Assembly (NCBI GenBank): GCA_003719395.1
Contig: RHMC01000002.1
Span: 1 to 64,000, forward strand
Reading direction: 5' to 3'
Source of the DNA: Streptomyces altiplanensis
GTDB taxonomy: Bacteria > Actinomycetota > Actinomycetes > Streptomycetales > Streptomycetaceae
Length of the DNA stretch: 64,000 nucleotides
Part shown: positions 45,577 through 55,538 of the stretch, piece after piece
Layout: every line of letters starts with the position of its first letter
How positions within the stretch are numbered: position 1 is the stretch's first letter
Position numbers and translations under genes: made by a program
The notes under the pieces: model-generated
Told to the model about the DNA's origin: nothing
Seen by the model: the letters and a program-made list of their open reading frames with translations, nothing else
Databases searched by the model: none

Positions 45577-46531
45577 ATGCCCCCGTCCCGTCAGCCTTCC
45601 GCTCAGCCGTCCGCCCCGCTCCCGGGCCGCTCCAGAACCTCCCGCCGGGCGGTACGTACCGGGGTCGCGGCCGCGGCGGCCGTCGCCGTACTGGCCGGCA
45701 CGGCCGCGGCGCCTCCGCGGACCCCGTGACGAAGCGCCCCGCCAAGCCCTCCACCGGGCGCGCCGCCGAAGAGGTGCGCTACGTCGCACTCGGCGACTCC
45801 TTCAGTTCCGGACCCGGCATCCCCGAGCAGACCGACCCGGGCTGCGGGCGCTCGTCGACAACGACCCGGCCCTGGTGGCCCGTACGGTCGGCGCGACGTC
45901 GTTCACCGATGTGACCTGCGCGGGAGCCGACACCGGCCACATGACGAACCGGCAGGAGTCGGCCCCGCCCCAGCTCGACGCGCTGCGCCGCGACACGACC
46001 CTGGTCACCCTGGGCGTGGGCGGCAACGACCTCGACCTGGTCGGTGTCATCACGCGCTGCGTGATCCTGGGTCACCTGGCGCCGCACGGCTCGCCCTGCA
46101 AGCAGAGCTACACCCTGCTCGGCACCGACGAGATCGGCTCCCGCATCAACGCCACGGCGCCGAAGATCGAAGCGGTCCTCAAGGAGATCCACGTCCGGTC
46201 CCCGCGGGCGAAGGTGCTCCTGGTGGGATACCCGGCGCTCTTCCCCGACGACGGCACGGCGTGCCGGGAGACCGTCGCGCTCGCAGAAGGCGACTTCCCC
46301 TGGATCCGGGACAAGCAGAAGCACCTCAACACGATGCTCGCGCAACAGGCCACCGTCTACGACGCCACCTACGTCGACGCCTACCGGCCGTCCGTCGGGC
46401 ACGACGTGTGCAAGCCCGCGGGCGTGCGCTGGATCGAGCCCGAGGAGACCGCGGAAGCGGCCGGGTTCCACCCCAACGCGGCCGGGCACCGGAGTACGGC
46501 CGATGCGGTGCTCGCGTCCCTCACGCGCTGA
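45577..46531 (+). CDS. secreted SGNH/GDSL esterase, two frame breaks
   Basis: ATG 45577 with ACGAGGA upstream. The signal peptide has SRTSRRAVRTGVAAAAAVAV then LAGTAAA. A shift near 45715 leads to VRYVALGDSFSSGPGIPE (block I, catalytic Ser). Another near 45850 restores NDPALVARTVGATS. Then LGVGGNDLDLVGV is block III and FHPNAAGHRSTAD is block V with the catalytic Asp and His. Conserved Cys pairs suggest disulfides, as in the streptomycete SEST/lipase group. The mature enzyme is extracellular. A paralogue lies at 58372-59247. It ends 11 bases inside the convergent TetR gene. Confidence 0.85.
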
Positions 46532-47180
46532 CACCGGCCCCGCCCGCACCGTCTTCGGGACCGAGGCCGAGCCGGCGCAGGAAGTCGCGCACCAGCTCCT
46601 CCATCACCACGGCTTCCGGCTCCAGCAGCCACTGCGTCTGAAGGCCGTCCATCAGCGCCAGCAGCTGCCGGGCCACGGTCGCCGGATCGCTGCGCACGGC
46701 AGCAGGGCCGCTCGGCCTGCAGAGCTTCGACCAGTACGGTCATCTCCTCCCGGAGGATGCGGTAGCGCTCCCTGAAGTAGTGGTGTGCGGGATGCCCGGG
46801 GTCGGTGGCCTCGGCGGACAGTTTCGCGTAGAGCGCGACGAGGCCCGGGGTCCCGGCGTTGCGCGCCACCAGGCCGACGAGCCGGCGCAGCCGTTCGCCC
46901 GGTCCGGGCTCGGGGGTGCCCGGGTGGACGATGCCGGGAAAGACCGACTGGGCGTCGGTCCTGTCGCGGCGGCCCAGCACCTCGGTGAGCAGGGCCTCCT
47001 TGCCCGGGAAGTGGTGCAGCAGCCCGGCATGGGTCAGCCCCGCATGTGCCGCGATGTCGCGCAGCGCACGGCGTTGAAGCCCGACCGGGAGAACAGCTCG
47101 GTTGCGGAGTCGAGAATGCGGGCCCGTGTGCGCTCGCCCTTCGACGGGCGGCGCGGGGCGTTCTCGGGTTGTTCGCTCAA
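46521..47180 (-). CDS. TetR family regulator divergent from ABC importer, two frame breaks
   Basis: TTG 47180 with AGGAGG 8 bases upstream decides the start (SEQPENAPRRPSKGERTRAR). HTH: ILDSATELFSRSGFNAV, shift near 47050, then LRDIAAHAGLTHAGLLHHF and PGKEALLTEVLGRRDRTDA. After a shift near 46700 the C-terminus reads SDPATVARQLLALMDGLQTQ, then EPEAVVMEELVRDFLRRLG. The restored length is about 220 aa. It likely represses the divergent ABC operon and itself through the palindromes at 47281-47327. Its 3' end overlaps the SGNH gene tail-to-tail. Confidence 0.8.
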
Positions 47181-47280
47181 TTCGGCGGCCTCCTGCCGTC
47201 GTCGGACCGGTGCGCGCCGTCTGGAACCGACGACCGGCCGGCGCGTCCGGTCGGCGCGTCCGGTCGGCATCCACCAGAAC

Positions 47281-47327
47281 TTACCAGCCGGTAATTTCGC
47301 CGCCGAAAAAACCTACCAAGTGGTTAG
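47281..47327. promoter_or_regulatory. paired TetR-type operators upstream of ABC importer
   Basis: TTACCAGCCGGTAA (47281-47294, perfect 5-bp half sites) and the related imperfect CTACCAAGTGGTTAG (47313-47327), about 33 bases apart, between the divergent TetR gene and the substrate-binding protein gene. The pattern TACCAnnnGGTA is typical of TetR operators. Confidence 0.65.
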
Positions 47328-47398
47328 TTCCGAATGTAAGCTCACCGCCAATCTCGCCCGGGACGTCCCTCCCCGGCCCTCCAGACGGAGTGAACCTC

Positions 47399-48928
47399 AT
47401 GAGCAGAACCACCCGAACCGGGGTCCTCGCCGCCTGCGTGGCGGCGGCTCTCACCCTCGCGGGATGCGCCGGCCCGGGCGCCGGGAACGCCGGCTCGTCG
47501 ACCCTGAACGTCGCGACCCTGACCTTCCCCCAGAGCCTGGATCCGGCCGTCGCCGTCGGCAGCGCCCTGCCGTTCTTCCAGGCCACGTACGACACCCTCG
47601 TCAAGCGTGATCCGGACGGCAGCTTCAGTCCGATGCTCGCCACCGAGTGGAAGTACAACGGCGACCGCACCGAACTCGCCCTCACCCTGCGCAAGGGCGT
47701 GAAGTTCGCCGACGGCACCGCCTTCGACGCGACCGCGGTCAAGGCGAACATGGAACGCTTCAAGAAGGGCGGCGGCGCCAACGCGAAGTGGCTGAAGGAC
47801 CTCGACGCGGTCGAGGTCGCCGATCCCTCCCATGTGACGCTGAAGCTCAAGCAGGCCAATCCCGCGATGCTGTTCTACCTGAGCGACGCGGCCGGCCTGA
47901 TGGCGAACCCGGCGAAGTTCGCGAAGGCCGACGCCCTCAAGACGACCCCCGACGGCACCGGCCCCTACCGCCTCGTCAAGGGGAAGACGACGATCGGCAC
48001 CAAGTGGGTCTACGAGCGCAACACCGGCTACTGGGGCGAGCGGCTTCCGTACGAGGGCCTCACGATCAGCTTCTTCGACAACGAGACGGCGATCGTCAAC
48101 GGCCTCAAGACCGGGCAGGTGAACGCCGCCCTCCTGCAGACCGCCGACCAGCAGGTCAGCATCGAGTCCGATCCCAGGATGAAGACGGTGAAGCAGGAGT
48201 TCGACTTCCAGGGGCTGCTGCTCTTCGACCGCGGCGGGAAGCTGACACCGGCGCTGAAGGACCCCCGCGTCCGCCGGGCGCTCAACCACGCGATCGACCG
48301 CGAGACCATGCTCGGCACCATCCGCCAGAACCGCGGCCGGGCCACCGGCCAGGTCTTCGGTCCCGGCACCCAGGGGTACGACGAGAAGCTGGACACGTAC
48401 TACTCCCACGACCCTGCCAAGGCGAAATCCCTGCTCGAGGAGGCGGGTTACGCCAAGGGCTTCACCCTGAAGCTCCCCCGCGTCTCCGCGATCGTCAACG
48501 ACGCCCTCGCCTCGTCGCTCGCCACCGACCTCAAGGCCGTCGGTGTCACGCTGGTCTGGGACGAGCTCGACGGGAACTCGGCGATCCGGAAGGTGTTCGC
48601 CGACCGCGCCTACTCCGGCATGGTCATGAACATGGGCCAGTCCGCGTCCGACTGGGTGGTCACCGACGAGCTGGTCACGCCCGGTTCCTTCAACATGTTC
48701 GGCACCACGGACCCCACCGTGCAGAAGCTGATCCCCCTGATCCAGACCGGCACCGGCGAACAGGCGAAGCAGGCCGCGCGCGAGCTCAACACGCACCTCG
48801 TGAAGGAGGGCTGGTTCGTGCCCTTCTACCGGATGACCTACCTGCACGTCTCGGACGGCACGGTGAAGATCACCCCGCAGTCCGGCATGGCCGTCCCGTC
48901 GGTCTACAACTACGCCCCCGCCAAGTGA
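47399..48928 (+). CDS. ABC importer substrate-binding lipoprotein (SBP_bac_5)
   Basis: 509 aa, intact, ATG 47399. Lipoprotein signal TRTGVLAACVAAALTLAGC with lipobox LAGC, Cys the lipidated residue. The family 5 binding fold begins LNVATLTFPQSLDPAVAVGS and contains LRKGVKFADGTAFDATAVKA and RRALNHAIDRETMLGTIRQN. Family knowledge: binds oligopeptides, nickel chelates or some oligosaccharides. Beside GH3, GH1 and GH20 a glycoside or glycopeptide ligand is possible but unproven. A GC-rich hairpin separates it from the permease genes. Confidence 0.92.
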   Translation: MSRTTRTGVLAACVAAALTLAGCAGPGAGNAGSSTLNVATLTFPQSLDPAVAVGSALPFFQATYDTLVKRDPDGSFSPMLATEWKYNGDRTELALTLRKGVKFADGTAFDATAVKANMERFKKGGGANAKWLKDLDAVEVADPSHVTLKLKQANPAMLFYLSDAAGLMANPAKFAKADALKTTPDGTGPYRLVKGKTTIGTKWVYERNTGYWGERLPYEGLTISFFDNETAIVNGLKTGQVNAALLQTADQQVSIESDPRMKTVKQEFDFQGLLLFDRGGKLTPALKDPRVRRALNHAIDRETMLGTIRQNRGRATGQVFGPGTQGYDEKLDTYYSHDPAKAKSLLEEAGYAKGFTLKLPRVSAIVNDALASSLATDLKAVGVTLVWDELDGNSAIRKVFADRAYSGMVMNMGQSASDWVVTDELVTPGSFNMFGTTDPTVQKLIPLIQTGTGEQAKQAARELNTHLVKEGWFVPFYRMTYLHVSDGTVKITPQSGMAVPSVYNYAPAK

Positions 48929-48935
48929 GGCCACG

Positions 48936-48975
48936 CCGGGGGCGGGTCGCGCGGAAACCCGCGGCCCGCCCCCGG
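48936..48975 (+). terminator. intra-operon hairpin after the binding-protein gene
   Basis: 11-bp perfect stem CCGGGGGCGGG / CCCGCCCCCGG (48936-48946, 48965-48975). Probably a partial terminator or mRNA stabiliser that keeps binding-protein mRNA above permease mRNA. Confidence 0.6.
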
Positions 48976-49000
48976 CCGCCGGTCACGGATACCGAGTGCC

Positions 49001-49943
49001 ATGCTGAACTTCATCGCCCGCAGGATCGCGGCGGGAGCCCTGCTCCTGGTCGTCATCTCGTTCCTCTCCTACCTGCTCCTGTCGATCCCCGGTGCGGACG
49101 TCGGCCGGCAACTCCTCGGCCAGAGCGCCGACCAGGCGGCCGTCGACGCCAAGAACGCCTCCCTCGGCCTGGACCGGTCCGGGCCTGGAGCAGTACGCCG
49201 ACTGGCTGGCCCACGCCGTCCGCGGTGACCTCGGCACCTCCTGGTTCACCAGCGAGGACGTCGGCGTGGCCGTCGCGGGCCGGCTGCCGGTCACCGCGAG
49301 CCTGATGCTGGGTGTCACGCTCGTCACCACCGTCGTCTCGTTCCTGCTCGGCGTCTGGGCGGGGGTCCGGCGCGGCGCCGTCGACCGCTTCGTACAGATC
49401 CTGGGCGTCGTGGGTTACGCGCTCCCCGGCTTCCTCGCGACCCTGGTCATCGTTCTGGTCTTCGCGGTCGAGCTGAACTGGTTCCCGGCCATCGGATACA
49501 CGGCGTTCACCGAGTCGCCCGGCGGCTGGCTGTCCACCGTCACCCTGCCGGTCCTGTCCCTGTCGGTGGCATCCGTGGCCGGCGTCTCCCAGCAGGTGCG
49601 CGGCGCGGTGATCGACGTGCTGCGCCAGGACTACATCCGCACCCTGCGCGCCCGCGGCCTGCCCGCCTCCCGGATCGTGTTCCGGCACGTCCTGCGCAAC
49701 GCGTCGGCACCCGCGCTCTCGGTCCTCGGCATGCAGTTCGTCGGTCTGCTCGGCGGTGCCGTGATCGTGGAGCAGATCTTCGGCCTCCCCGGCATCGGAA
49801 GCATGACCGTCACCTACACCGCCCGCGGCGACATCCCCGTGATCATGACGCTCGTCATGATCACCGTGATCGGCGTCGTACTGATCAACCTCCTGGTCGA
49901 CATCCTGATCGGCTGGCTCAACCCGAAGGCGAGGGTCGCATGA
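49001..49943 (+). CDS. ABC importer permease 1 (DppB type), frame break near 49180
   Basis: ATG 49001 (MLNFIARRIAAGALLLVVIS). A shift near 49180 in GLDRS/PGLEQYADWLAHAV. Then membrane segments and the EAA-loop region VIDVLRQDYIRTLRARGL with VLRNASAPALSVLGMQFVGL, LPGIGSM near the end. The restored length is about 314 aa with six helices, typical of DppB/OppB. The stop overlaps the next start (ATGA). Confidence 0.87.
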
Positions 49944-51781
49944 GCGGGAACCTCCCGGCCGACGCGCACGCGGCGGGACGCGCGGAACCCCCCGGCGCGT
50001 CGCCCGGCGGGGCCGGCGGCACGACGCCGCCCCCAGCCGCGGCGCCGTCATCCGACGGCTCCTGCGCAACCCCCTCGGTGCGCTTTCCGCCGCCGTACTG
50101 CTGCTCCTTGTCACCGCCGTCGTCCTGGCACCCCTGCTCGCACCCCAGGACCCCGGGGTCTCCTCGATCGGCAGCGCCTTCGCCCCACCCAGCGGCGCGC
50201 ATCCGATGGGAATGGACTCCGCGGGCCGGGACATCCTCTCCCGCATCCTCCACGGCGGCCGCAACACCCTCGGCGGAGCACTGATCGCCCTCGGGCTCGC
50301 TCTCGCCCTCGGTGTGCCCTCCGGCCTGTACGCGGGCTACTACGGCGGCCGGTTCGACGCCGTCGCCAACTGGATCGTCAATCTCGTCATGGCCCTGCCC
50401 GCCATGGTCGTGCTCCTGGCCTCGCGCGCCATCCTCGGCCCCAACGTATGGGCTCTCATGACGGTGCTCGGTGTGCTGGCGGCGCCGAGCTTCTTCCGCC
50501 TCGTGCGCGGCATCGTCGCAGGCGTCCGCGGAGAGCTGTACGTCGACGCCGCGAAGGTGTCGGGGCTCTCCGACACCCGTATCGTGGCCCGCCACATCCT
50601 GATCGTGGTGCGCGGTCCCGTCATCATCCAGGTGGCCCTCGTGGCCGGCGTCGCCATCGGGCTCCAGGCCGGTCTGGAGTTCCTCGGAGTCGGCAGCGGG
50701 TCGGCCCCGACCTGGGGCGCGATGCTCAACGAGGCGTTCCAGAACATCCAGCGGGCGCCGCTGCTGATGCTGTGGCCGGGCCTGGCCCTCGGGCTGACCA
50801 ACGGCGCACTCGTCCTGCTCGCCGGAGCCCTGCGCGACGGGCTGGAGGACCGTACCGGGGAAACGGGCAGGTCCCGTGGCAACGGCCGGGCCCGCCGCGG
50901 GGCGGCAGCCGCCCCGGCCGTTGCGGCGGACTCCCCCGCCGACCGCGTCGGGCTGCTCTCGGTGCGCGGTCTCACCGTCGCCTACACGCAGCCGGACGGC
51001 ACCGGCAAGGAAGTCGTGCACGGGGTCGACATCGACGTACGCGCCGGTGAAATCGTCGGCCTGGTCGGCGAGTCCGGTTCCGGGAAGACGCAGACCGCCT
51101 TCTCCGTGCTCGGCATCCTGCCCGAAGGCGGACGGGTCAGCGGCGGCAGCATCACCGTCAAGGGGCAGGAAGTCGTCGGCCTGCCCGAACGCGCCCACCG
51201 GGCGCTGCGGGGCACCACCGTCGCGTACGTCCCGCAGGAACCCATGAGCAACCTCGATCCGGCCTTCACCATCGGCAGCCAGCTCATGGAGCCCATGCGC
51301 CACGCTCTCGGCATCTCCCGCAAGGAAGCGGCCCGCCGCGCCGTCGACCTGCTGCGCCTGGTGGAGATCCCCGATCCCGGGCGCGCCTTCGGCCTGTACC
51401 CCCACGAGATCTCCGGCGGCATGGCCCAGCGCGTCCTCATCGCCGGCGCGATGTCCTGCGACCCCGAACTCCTCATCGCCGACGAGCCCACCACCGCACT
51501 CGACGTACGTGTCCAGGCAGAGGTGCTCGACCTGCTGCGCCGTCTGCAGAAGGACCGCGGCCTCGGCGTGCTCCTGGTCACCCACAACCTCGGCGTCGTC
51601 GCGGACCTGTGCGACCGTGTCGCCGTGATGAACGCGGCCGGATCGTGGAGACCGGCACCACCGAGCAGGTGCTCCGCACCCCCCAGGACCCCTATACCCG
51701 GACCCTGCTCGCGCCGTCCTCGACGAGGCCCCGGCGCGCGCCCCCTGGCAGCCCCGAGAGGCGAGGAGCACCACCGCATGA
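49940..51781 (+). CDS. ABC importer permease-ATPase fusion (DppC-DppD), three frame breaks
   Basis: ATG 49940. A Pro-rich N-terminus is followed by a shift near 50040 and VIRRLLRNPLGALSAAVLLL. The DppC-like permease continues to about residue 300 with the EAA loop (YVDAAKVSGLSDTRIVARHI). A linker around 50870-50950 leads to the DppD-like ATPase: Walker A GESGSGKTQT, signature HEISGGMAQRVLIAG and Walker B LLIADEPTTALD. Shifts near 51640 and 51710 restore GRIVETGTTEQVLRTPQDPY and the tail. The restored length is about 613 aa. Permease-ATPase fusions of this class are known in actinobacteria. The stop overlaps the next ATG. Confidence 0.82.
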
Positions 51782-52652
51782 CCGCCACCGAAGCCACCGC
51801 CCTCCCGGACGCGCTGCTCTCCGTGCGAGACCTGCGGGTCTCCTTCCCCGGCAAGGGCTGGCGCGCCCCGCGCACCGAGGTGCTCAAGGGTGTCTCGCTC
51901 GACATCCGGCCCGGCGAGACCCTGGGTCTCGTCGGTGAATCGGGCTCGGGCAAGACCACCATCGGCCGTGCGGTCCTCGGTCTCGTACCCGTCCGGTCGG
52001 GGACCGTCACCTTCGCGGGAGAACGCATCGACCGGGCGGACGCCGCCCGCCGCCGCGGGCTGAGCCGCGACCTCCAGGTCGTCTTCCAGGACCCCTACAC
52101 CTCCCTGAACCCCTCCCTCACCATCGGAGACACCCTGGCCGAACCCCTGCTCGGCCACGGCGTCAGCGCCAGGGAGGCACGCGGCCGGGTCGGCGACCTG
52201 CTCGCCCGCGTCCGCCTTCCCTCCGACGCCGCGGCCGCCTGCCCCGCGAGTTCTCCGGCGGCCAGCGCCAACGCGTCGCCATCGCCCGCGCGCTGGCCCT
52301 GCGGCCCCGGCTCATCATCTGCGACGAGCCGGTGTCGGCGCTCGACCTCACCACTCAGCGGACCGTTCTCGACCTCCTCCTGGAGATCCAGCAGGAGACC
52401 GGTGTCTCCTACCTCTTCGTCACGCACGACCTGTCGGTCGTACGTTTCATGAGCCACCGGGTGGCGGTGATCCGCCACGGGAACATCGTCGAGACGGGTG
52501 ACGCCCGCACGGTCACGACCGAGCCGCAGCACCCCTACACCCGGGCTCTGATGCTCTCCGCACCCGTGGCGGACATCGCCGAGCAGCGCCGTCGCAGGGA
52601 GATCGCGCAACGCCTCGCCCGGGAGGAGCGTTCAGCCGCTGGAGGCGGGTGA
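51778..52652 (+). CDS. ABC importer second ATPase (DppF/OppF type), frame break near 52240
   Basis: ATG 51778. LSVRDLRVSFPGKGWRAPRT, Walker A GESGSGKTTIGRAVLG and Q-loop VVFQDPYTSLNPSLT. A shift near 52240 restores LPREFSGGQRQRVAIARAL, then Walker B RLIICDEPVSALD and H-loop LFVTHDLSVVRFM. The C-terminal HPYTRALMLSAPV is the oligopeptide-type tail. The restored length is about 291 aa. Together with the binding protein and two permease units this completes one importer. Confidence 0.88.
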
Positions 52653-52671
52653 GTGATACGCGCATCCGGCC

Positions 52672-52708
52672 GGTGCCGGGCCGGCACAGGGAGAACCTGG
52701 CCGGCACC
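52672..52708. terminator. terminator between ABC operon and convergent TetR gene
   Basis: GGTGCCGGGCC / GGCCGGCACC imperfect inverted repeat (one bulge) 20 bases after the ATPase stop and 38 bases before the convergent TetR stop. Confidence 0.55.
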
Positions 52709-52745
52709 TTGGTCAGGTGGGGTGCCGACCAGGGGCTTCGAGGGG

Positions 52746-53318
52746 TCATGCGGCCGCGCCGCCGCCCTGCGTGATGCGGGTGATCGCTTCCAGGGTGAGG
52801 GCCCGTTCGTGGGGTTCGGTCTCCAGGGCACGGTGGATGGACAGGCCCTCGATGAGCGCGTCGAGCTGACGGGCCGTCGCCGGGTCGAAGTGCCACCTCA
52901 GGGCACGGCGGCTGCGGCTCATCCATTCCCGGGTCAGCTCGCGGTAGGCGGGTTTGCGGGCGGCGAGCGTGTACAGCTCGTGGGTGAGCACCAGTTCGCG
53001 CTGGTTGCCGCTGGACAGGTGGTGGACCAGGTCGGCGATCGCCTCACGGGCCTCGTCGGGTGTCGTGGCGGCCCCGAGGCGCTCCTCGAAGACGGCGACG
53101 ATGCTGCTGGAGAAGCGGGTGAACGCCTCGCGCAGCAGCTCGTCCATGCTGCCGAAGTGATACGTCATCGATCCGAGCGGGACTCCGGCGCGGGCGGCGA
53201 CCTTGCGGTGCGAGGTGCCGGCGACCCCTTCTTCGGCGATCAGGTCGAGCGCGGCGGTGATGATGCGCTCCCGCCGCTCGGGGTCGTTCTGTCCGGTCGC
53301 CACGGTGTGCTCCTCCAC
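52746..53318 (-). CDS. TetR family regulator
   Basis: 190 aa, intact; ATG 53318, with a GTG at codon 6 as an alternative. HTH: ERRERIITAALDLIAEEGVA, GTSHRKVAARAGVPLGSMTY, HFGSMDELLREAFTRF. The C-terminal domain includes LVLTHELYTLAARKPAYREL. Its gene lies directly upstream of the acetyltransferase gene on the same strand order, and the tandem perfect palindromes at 53909-53949 are its most likely targets. Confidence 0.9.
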   Translation of the reverse strand: MEEHTVATGQNDPERRERIITAALDLIAEEGVAGTSHRKVAARAGVPLGSMTYHFGSMDELLREAFTRFSSSIVAVFEERLGAATTPDEAREAIADLVHHLSSGNQRELVLTHELYTLAARKPAYRELTREWMSRSRRALRWHFDPATARQLDALIEGLSIHRALETEPHERALTLEAITRITQGGGAAA

Positions 53319-53329
53319 TGGAACCTGTA

Positions 53330-53908
53330 CTAGATCGAACGGATCACCCGGGCCGGATTGCCCACAGCGACCACATTGGCGGGTACGTCCTTGGTGACGA
53401 CGGCTCCGGCGCCGATGACGCTGTTGTCCCCGACGGTCACCCCGGCCAGGACGATCGCCCCACCGCCGAGCCAGACATTGTCGCCGATCACGATCGGTTC
53501 GGCCGCCTCCAGTTTGTCCCGGCGCGGTTCCGGGTCCACGGGGTGGGTGGGGGTGAGCAGCTGCACGTTCGGGCCGATCTGGCAGTCGCGGCCGATGGTG
53601 ATGGGGGCCACGTCCAGAGCGGTGAGGCTGTAGTTGATGAACGTGTCCTCGCCGACCGTGATGTACGCGCCGTCGTCGACGAAGAGCGGCGGCCGGATGT
53701 GGGCGCCGGCGCCGAGACCGCCGAGGAGCTCGGTGAGGACGGGCCGGGCGGCGTCGGCGTCCTCGGCGTACGCCGCCTGGTACCGGGCGGTCAGGCGCAC
53801 GGCGCGCTGCTGGGCCTCGGCGATGTCGGGGTCGTCGGCGATGTAGAGGTCTCCGGCGAGCATCCGCTCACGGTTGGTACGGGGGTCTCCCGCGAAGTGG
53901 TCCGTCAT
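53330..53908 (-). CDS. sugar O-acetyltransferase (maltose/galactoside type)
   Basis: 192 aa from ATG 53908 (MTDHFAGDPRTNRERMLAGD). Left-handed beta-helix hexapeptides: VGEDTFINYSLTALDVAPIT and IGDNVWLGGGAIVLAGVTVG, with the catalytic His in LLTPTHPVDPEPRRDK. The family uses acetyl-CoA to acetylate sugars. The start codon lies against the first operator repeat, so repression by TetR is likely. It diverges from an MFS exporter. Confidence 0.92.
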   Translation of the reverse strand: MTDHFAGDPRTNRERMLAGDLYIADDPDIAEAQQRAVRLTARYQAAYAEDADAARPVLTELLGGLGAGAHIRPPLFVDDGAYITVGEDTFINYSLTALDVAPITIGRDCQIGPNVQLLTPTHPVDPEPRRDKLEAAEPIVIGDNVWLGGGAIVLAGVTVGDNSVIGAGAVVTKDVPANVVAVGNPARVIRSI

Positions 53909-53949
53909 GCGTACGATCGTACACTCCAAGGCGTACGATCGTACACTCC
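53909..53949. promoter_or_regulatory. tandem perfect palindromic operators
   Basis: Two copies of GCGTACGATCGTACACTCC (53909-53927 and 53931-53949), 22 bases apart, each containing the perfect 12-bp palindrome GTACGATCGTAC. They touch the acetyltransferase start and lie 35 bases upstream of the MFS start. Two-turn spacing would place two dimers on the same DNA face. Confidence 0.8.
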
Positions 53950-53983
53950 TGGTCCCCTCTTCGTCTGCCGAGGCCCCCACGCC

Positions 53984-55202
53984 ATGGATTCCGCCACTCG
54001 CCGCCGGCGCGCCGGCCTGTTCCTCTTCATGCTGGCCGCCGGCACCGGCATGGCCTCCTGGGTGGCCCGCACCCCCGCGGTCCGGGACGTGCTGGACGCG
54101 TCCACCGGCACGATGGGGCTGGTGCTGTTCGGGCTCTCCACCGGCTCGATGGCCGGGGTCACGGCCTCCGGTCCCCTGGTGCGCCGTTACGGGTGCAAAG
54201 TGACGATCGGCGCGGGCGCGGCGCTGATCGTCACCGGTCTCCTGGTCACCGCCGCCGGCACGAGCCTGTCGATGGCGAGCGGCGTCTTCTGCGGGCTGGC
54301 GCTCTTCGGTTCCGGAATGGGGCTGGCCGAGGTCGCGTCCAACATTGAGGGTGCGGCCGTCGAGAGCATCGTCGGCCGCCCCCTCCTGCCGGTACTGCAC
54401 GGCTGCTTCAGCCTGGGCACGGTGGCCGGGGCGCTGCTGGGCATGGGGCTGACCGCGGCGCGGTTCCCCGTCGGCCCGCACCCTGTCGGCCGTCGCGGGT
54501 GCTCGTCGCGAGCCGCCGGCGTCCGGGCCGTGCTGTCCGTCCCGCACGGCGTGGGGAGGGAAGCGGCCGACGCCCCGGGCGATACGCCCGGGCACGGCGG
54601 CCGGCGCGGCAGATACGGGTGTGGCGGGACCGGCGGCTGGTGTTCATCGGAGTGATCATCCTGGCCATGGCCTTCGCGGAAGGGGCCGCCAACGACTGGC
54701 TGCCCCTGCTCATGGTCGACGGCTACCACGTGAGCGCCACCGCCGGTTCGCTGACCTTCCTGGCCTTCGCCTCGTCGATGACGCTCGGCCGATTCGCCGG
54801 CGGCCCTCTTCTGGAACGCTTCGGCCGGGTCCGTGTCGTGCGGTTCGGCGCGGTGACCGCCGCGGCCGGGCTGCTGCTGGTGATCGTCTCGCCCAGCCCG
54901 CTCGTGGCGGGCGGAGCCACCGTGCTGTGGGGGCTGGGCGCCTCGCTCGGGTTCCCGGTCACCCTCTCGGCGGCGGGCGACCATCCGCACGACGCGCGGC
55001 ACGGGTCGGCGCCGTCGCCACCGCGGGCTACGTGGCCTTCCTCGTCGGCCCGCCCGCCCTGGGGTTCCTCGCCGATCACATCGGCCTCCGGCTCACGATG
55101 ACCGTCGTCCTCGCCCTGCTGATCGCCGCCACCGCGCTCGCCGGAGCGCTCGGCACCACGGACCGGTGCCCGGAGAAGCCGCGTGAACGTGCCCAGCCGT
55201 GA
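53984..55202 (+). CDS. MFS transporter, two frame breaks
   Basis: ATG 53984 (MDSATRRRRAGLFLFMLAAG). Helices include TMGLVLFGLSTGSMAGVTAS and the motif-A-like PLVRRYGCKVTIGAGAAL, with LFGSGMGLAEVASNIEGAAV. Shifts occur near 54485 and 54990. The second half starts RLVFIGVIILAMAFAEGAAN, contains MTLGRFAGGPLLERFGR, and ends in a helix and basic tail (RCPEKPRERAQP). The restored length is about 405 aa, twelve helices. It resembles the YbjJ-like fucose-permease-related MFS group. Probably repressed together with the acetyltransferase. Confidence 0.82.
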
Positions 55203-55538
55203 AGCCTGCCGGGAATCCTCGGCCTGGAGTCCGGCCGAAGCCCGCGCCGGAGAAGCCGCCCGGCAGGCAGGCGTGGAACGCGTGGTGCCGGTGACGTCCA
55301 TCGACAAGGCGTGCCGGCAGCGGACCAGGGACCGGCGGGCCGTGGCCTACCGGGTACCGGGCATACCGCCCCGTCACAGCCCGGTTGCTTGCGGCGCCTC
55401 TTGTCCATCCGTGCCGACATCCGTATTCCGGTTCTGTTCGCACCTGGCAACATGAGCCTTCGCCGCGCTCGGTCGCCTGTCCGGTCCCGCCGCGCGACGC
55501 ACCGCCATTGCGAAGAACGAACAGAGGGGGAATGGGCT
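55203..55538. other. intergenic region before the antiporter genes
   Basis: About 335 bases without a supported gene. It should hold the promoter of the antiporter operon. A GAGGGGG ribosome binding site at its right end selects the GTG start at 55539. No strong operator was noticed. Confidence 0.45.

Noticed and set aside
47239..47268. Short tandem repeat of GGCGCGTCCGGTCG in the TetR leader
   Set aside because: Two copies only, in GC-rich leader DNA, no symmetry and not repeated elsewhere; likely slippage rather than a regulatory element.
50206..52452. Single open frame spanning permease, ATPase and the second ATPase
   Set aside because: It joins the two ATPases only because the frame is wrong after about 51640. 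The other frame supplies the conserved tail and a stop at 51781 that overlaps the proper ATG of the second ATPase.
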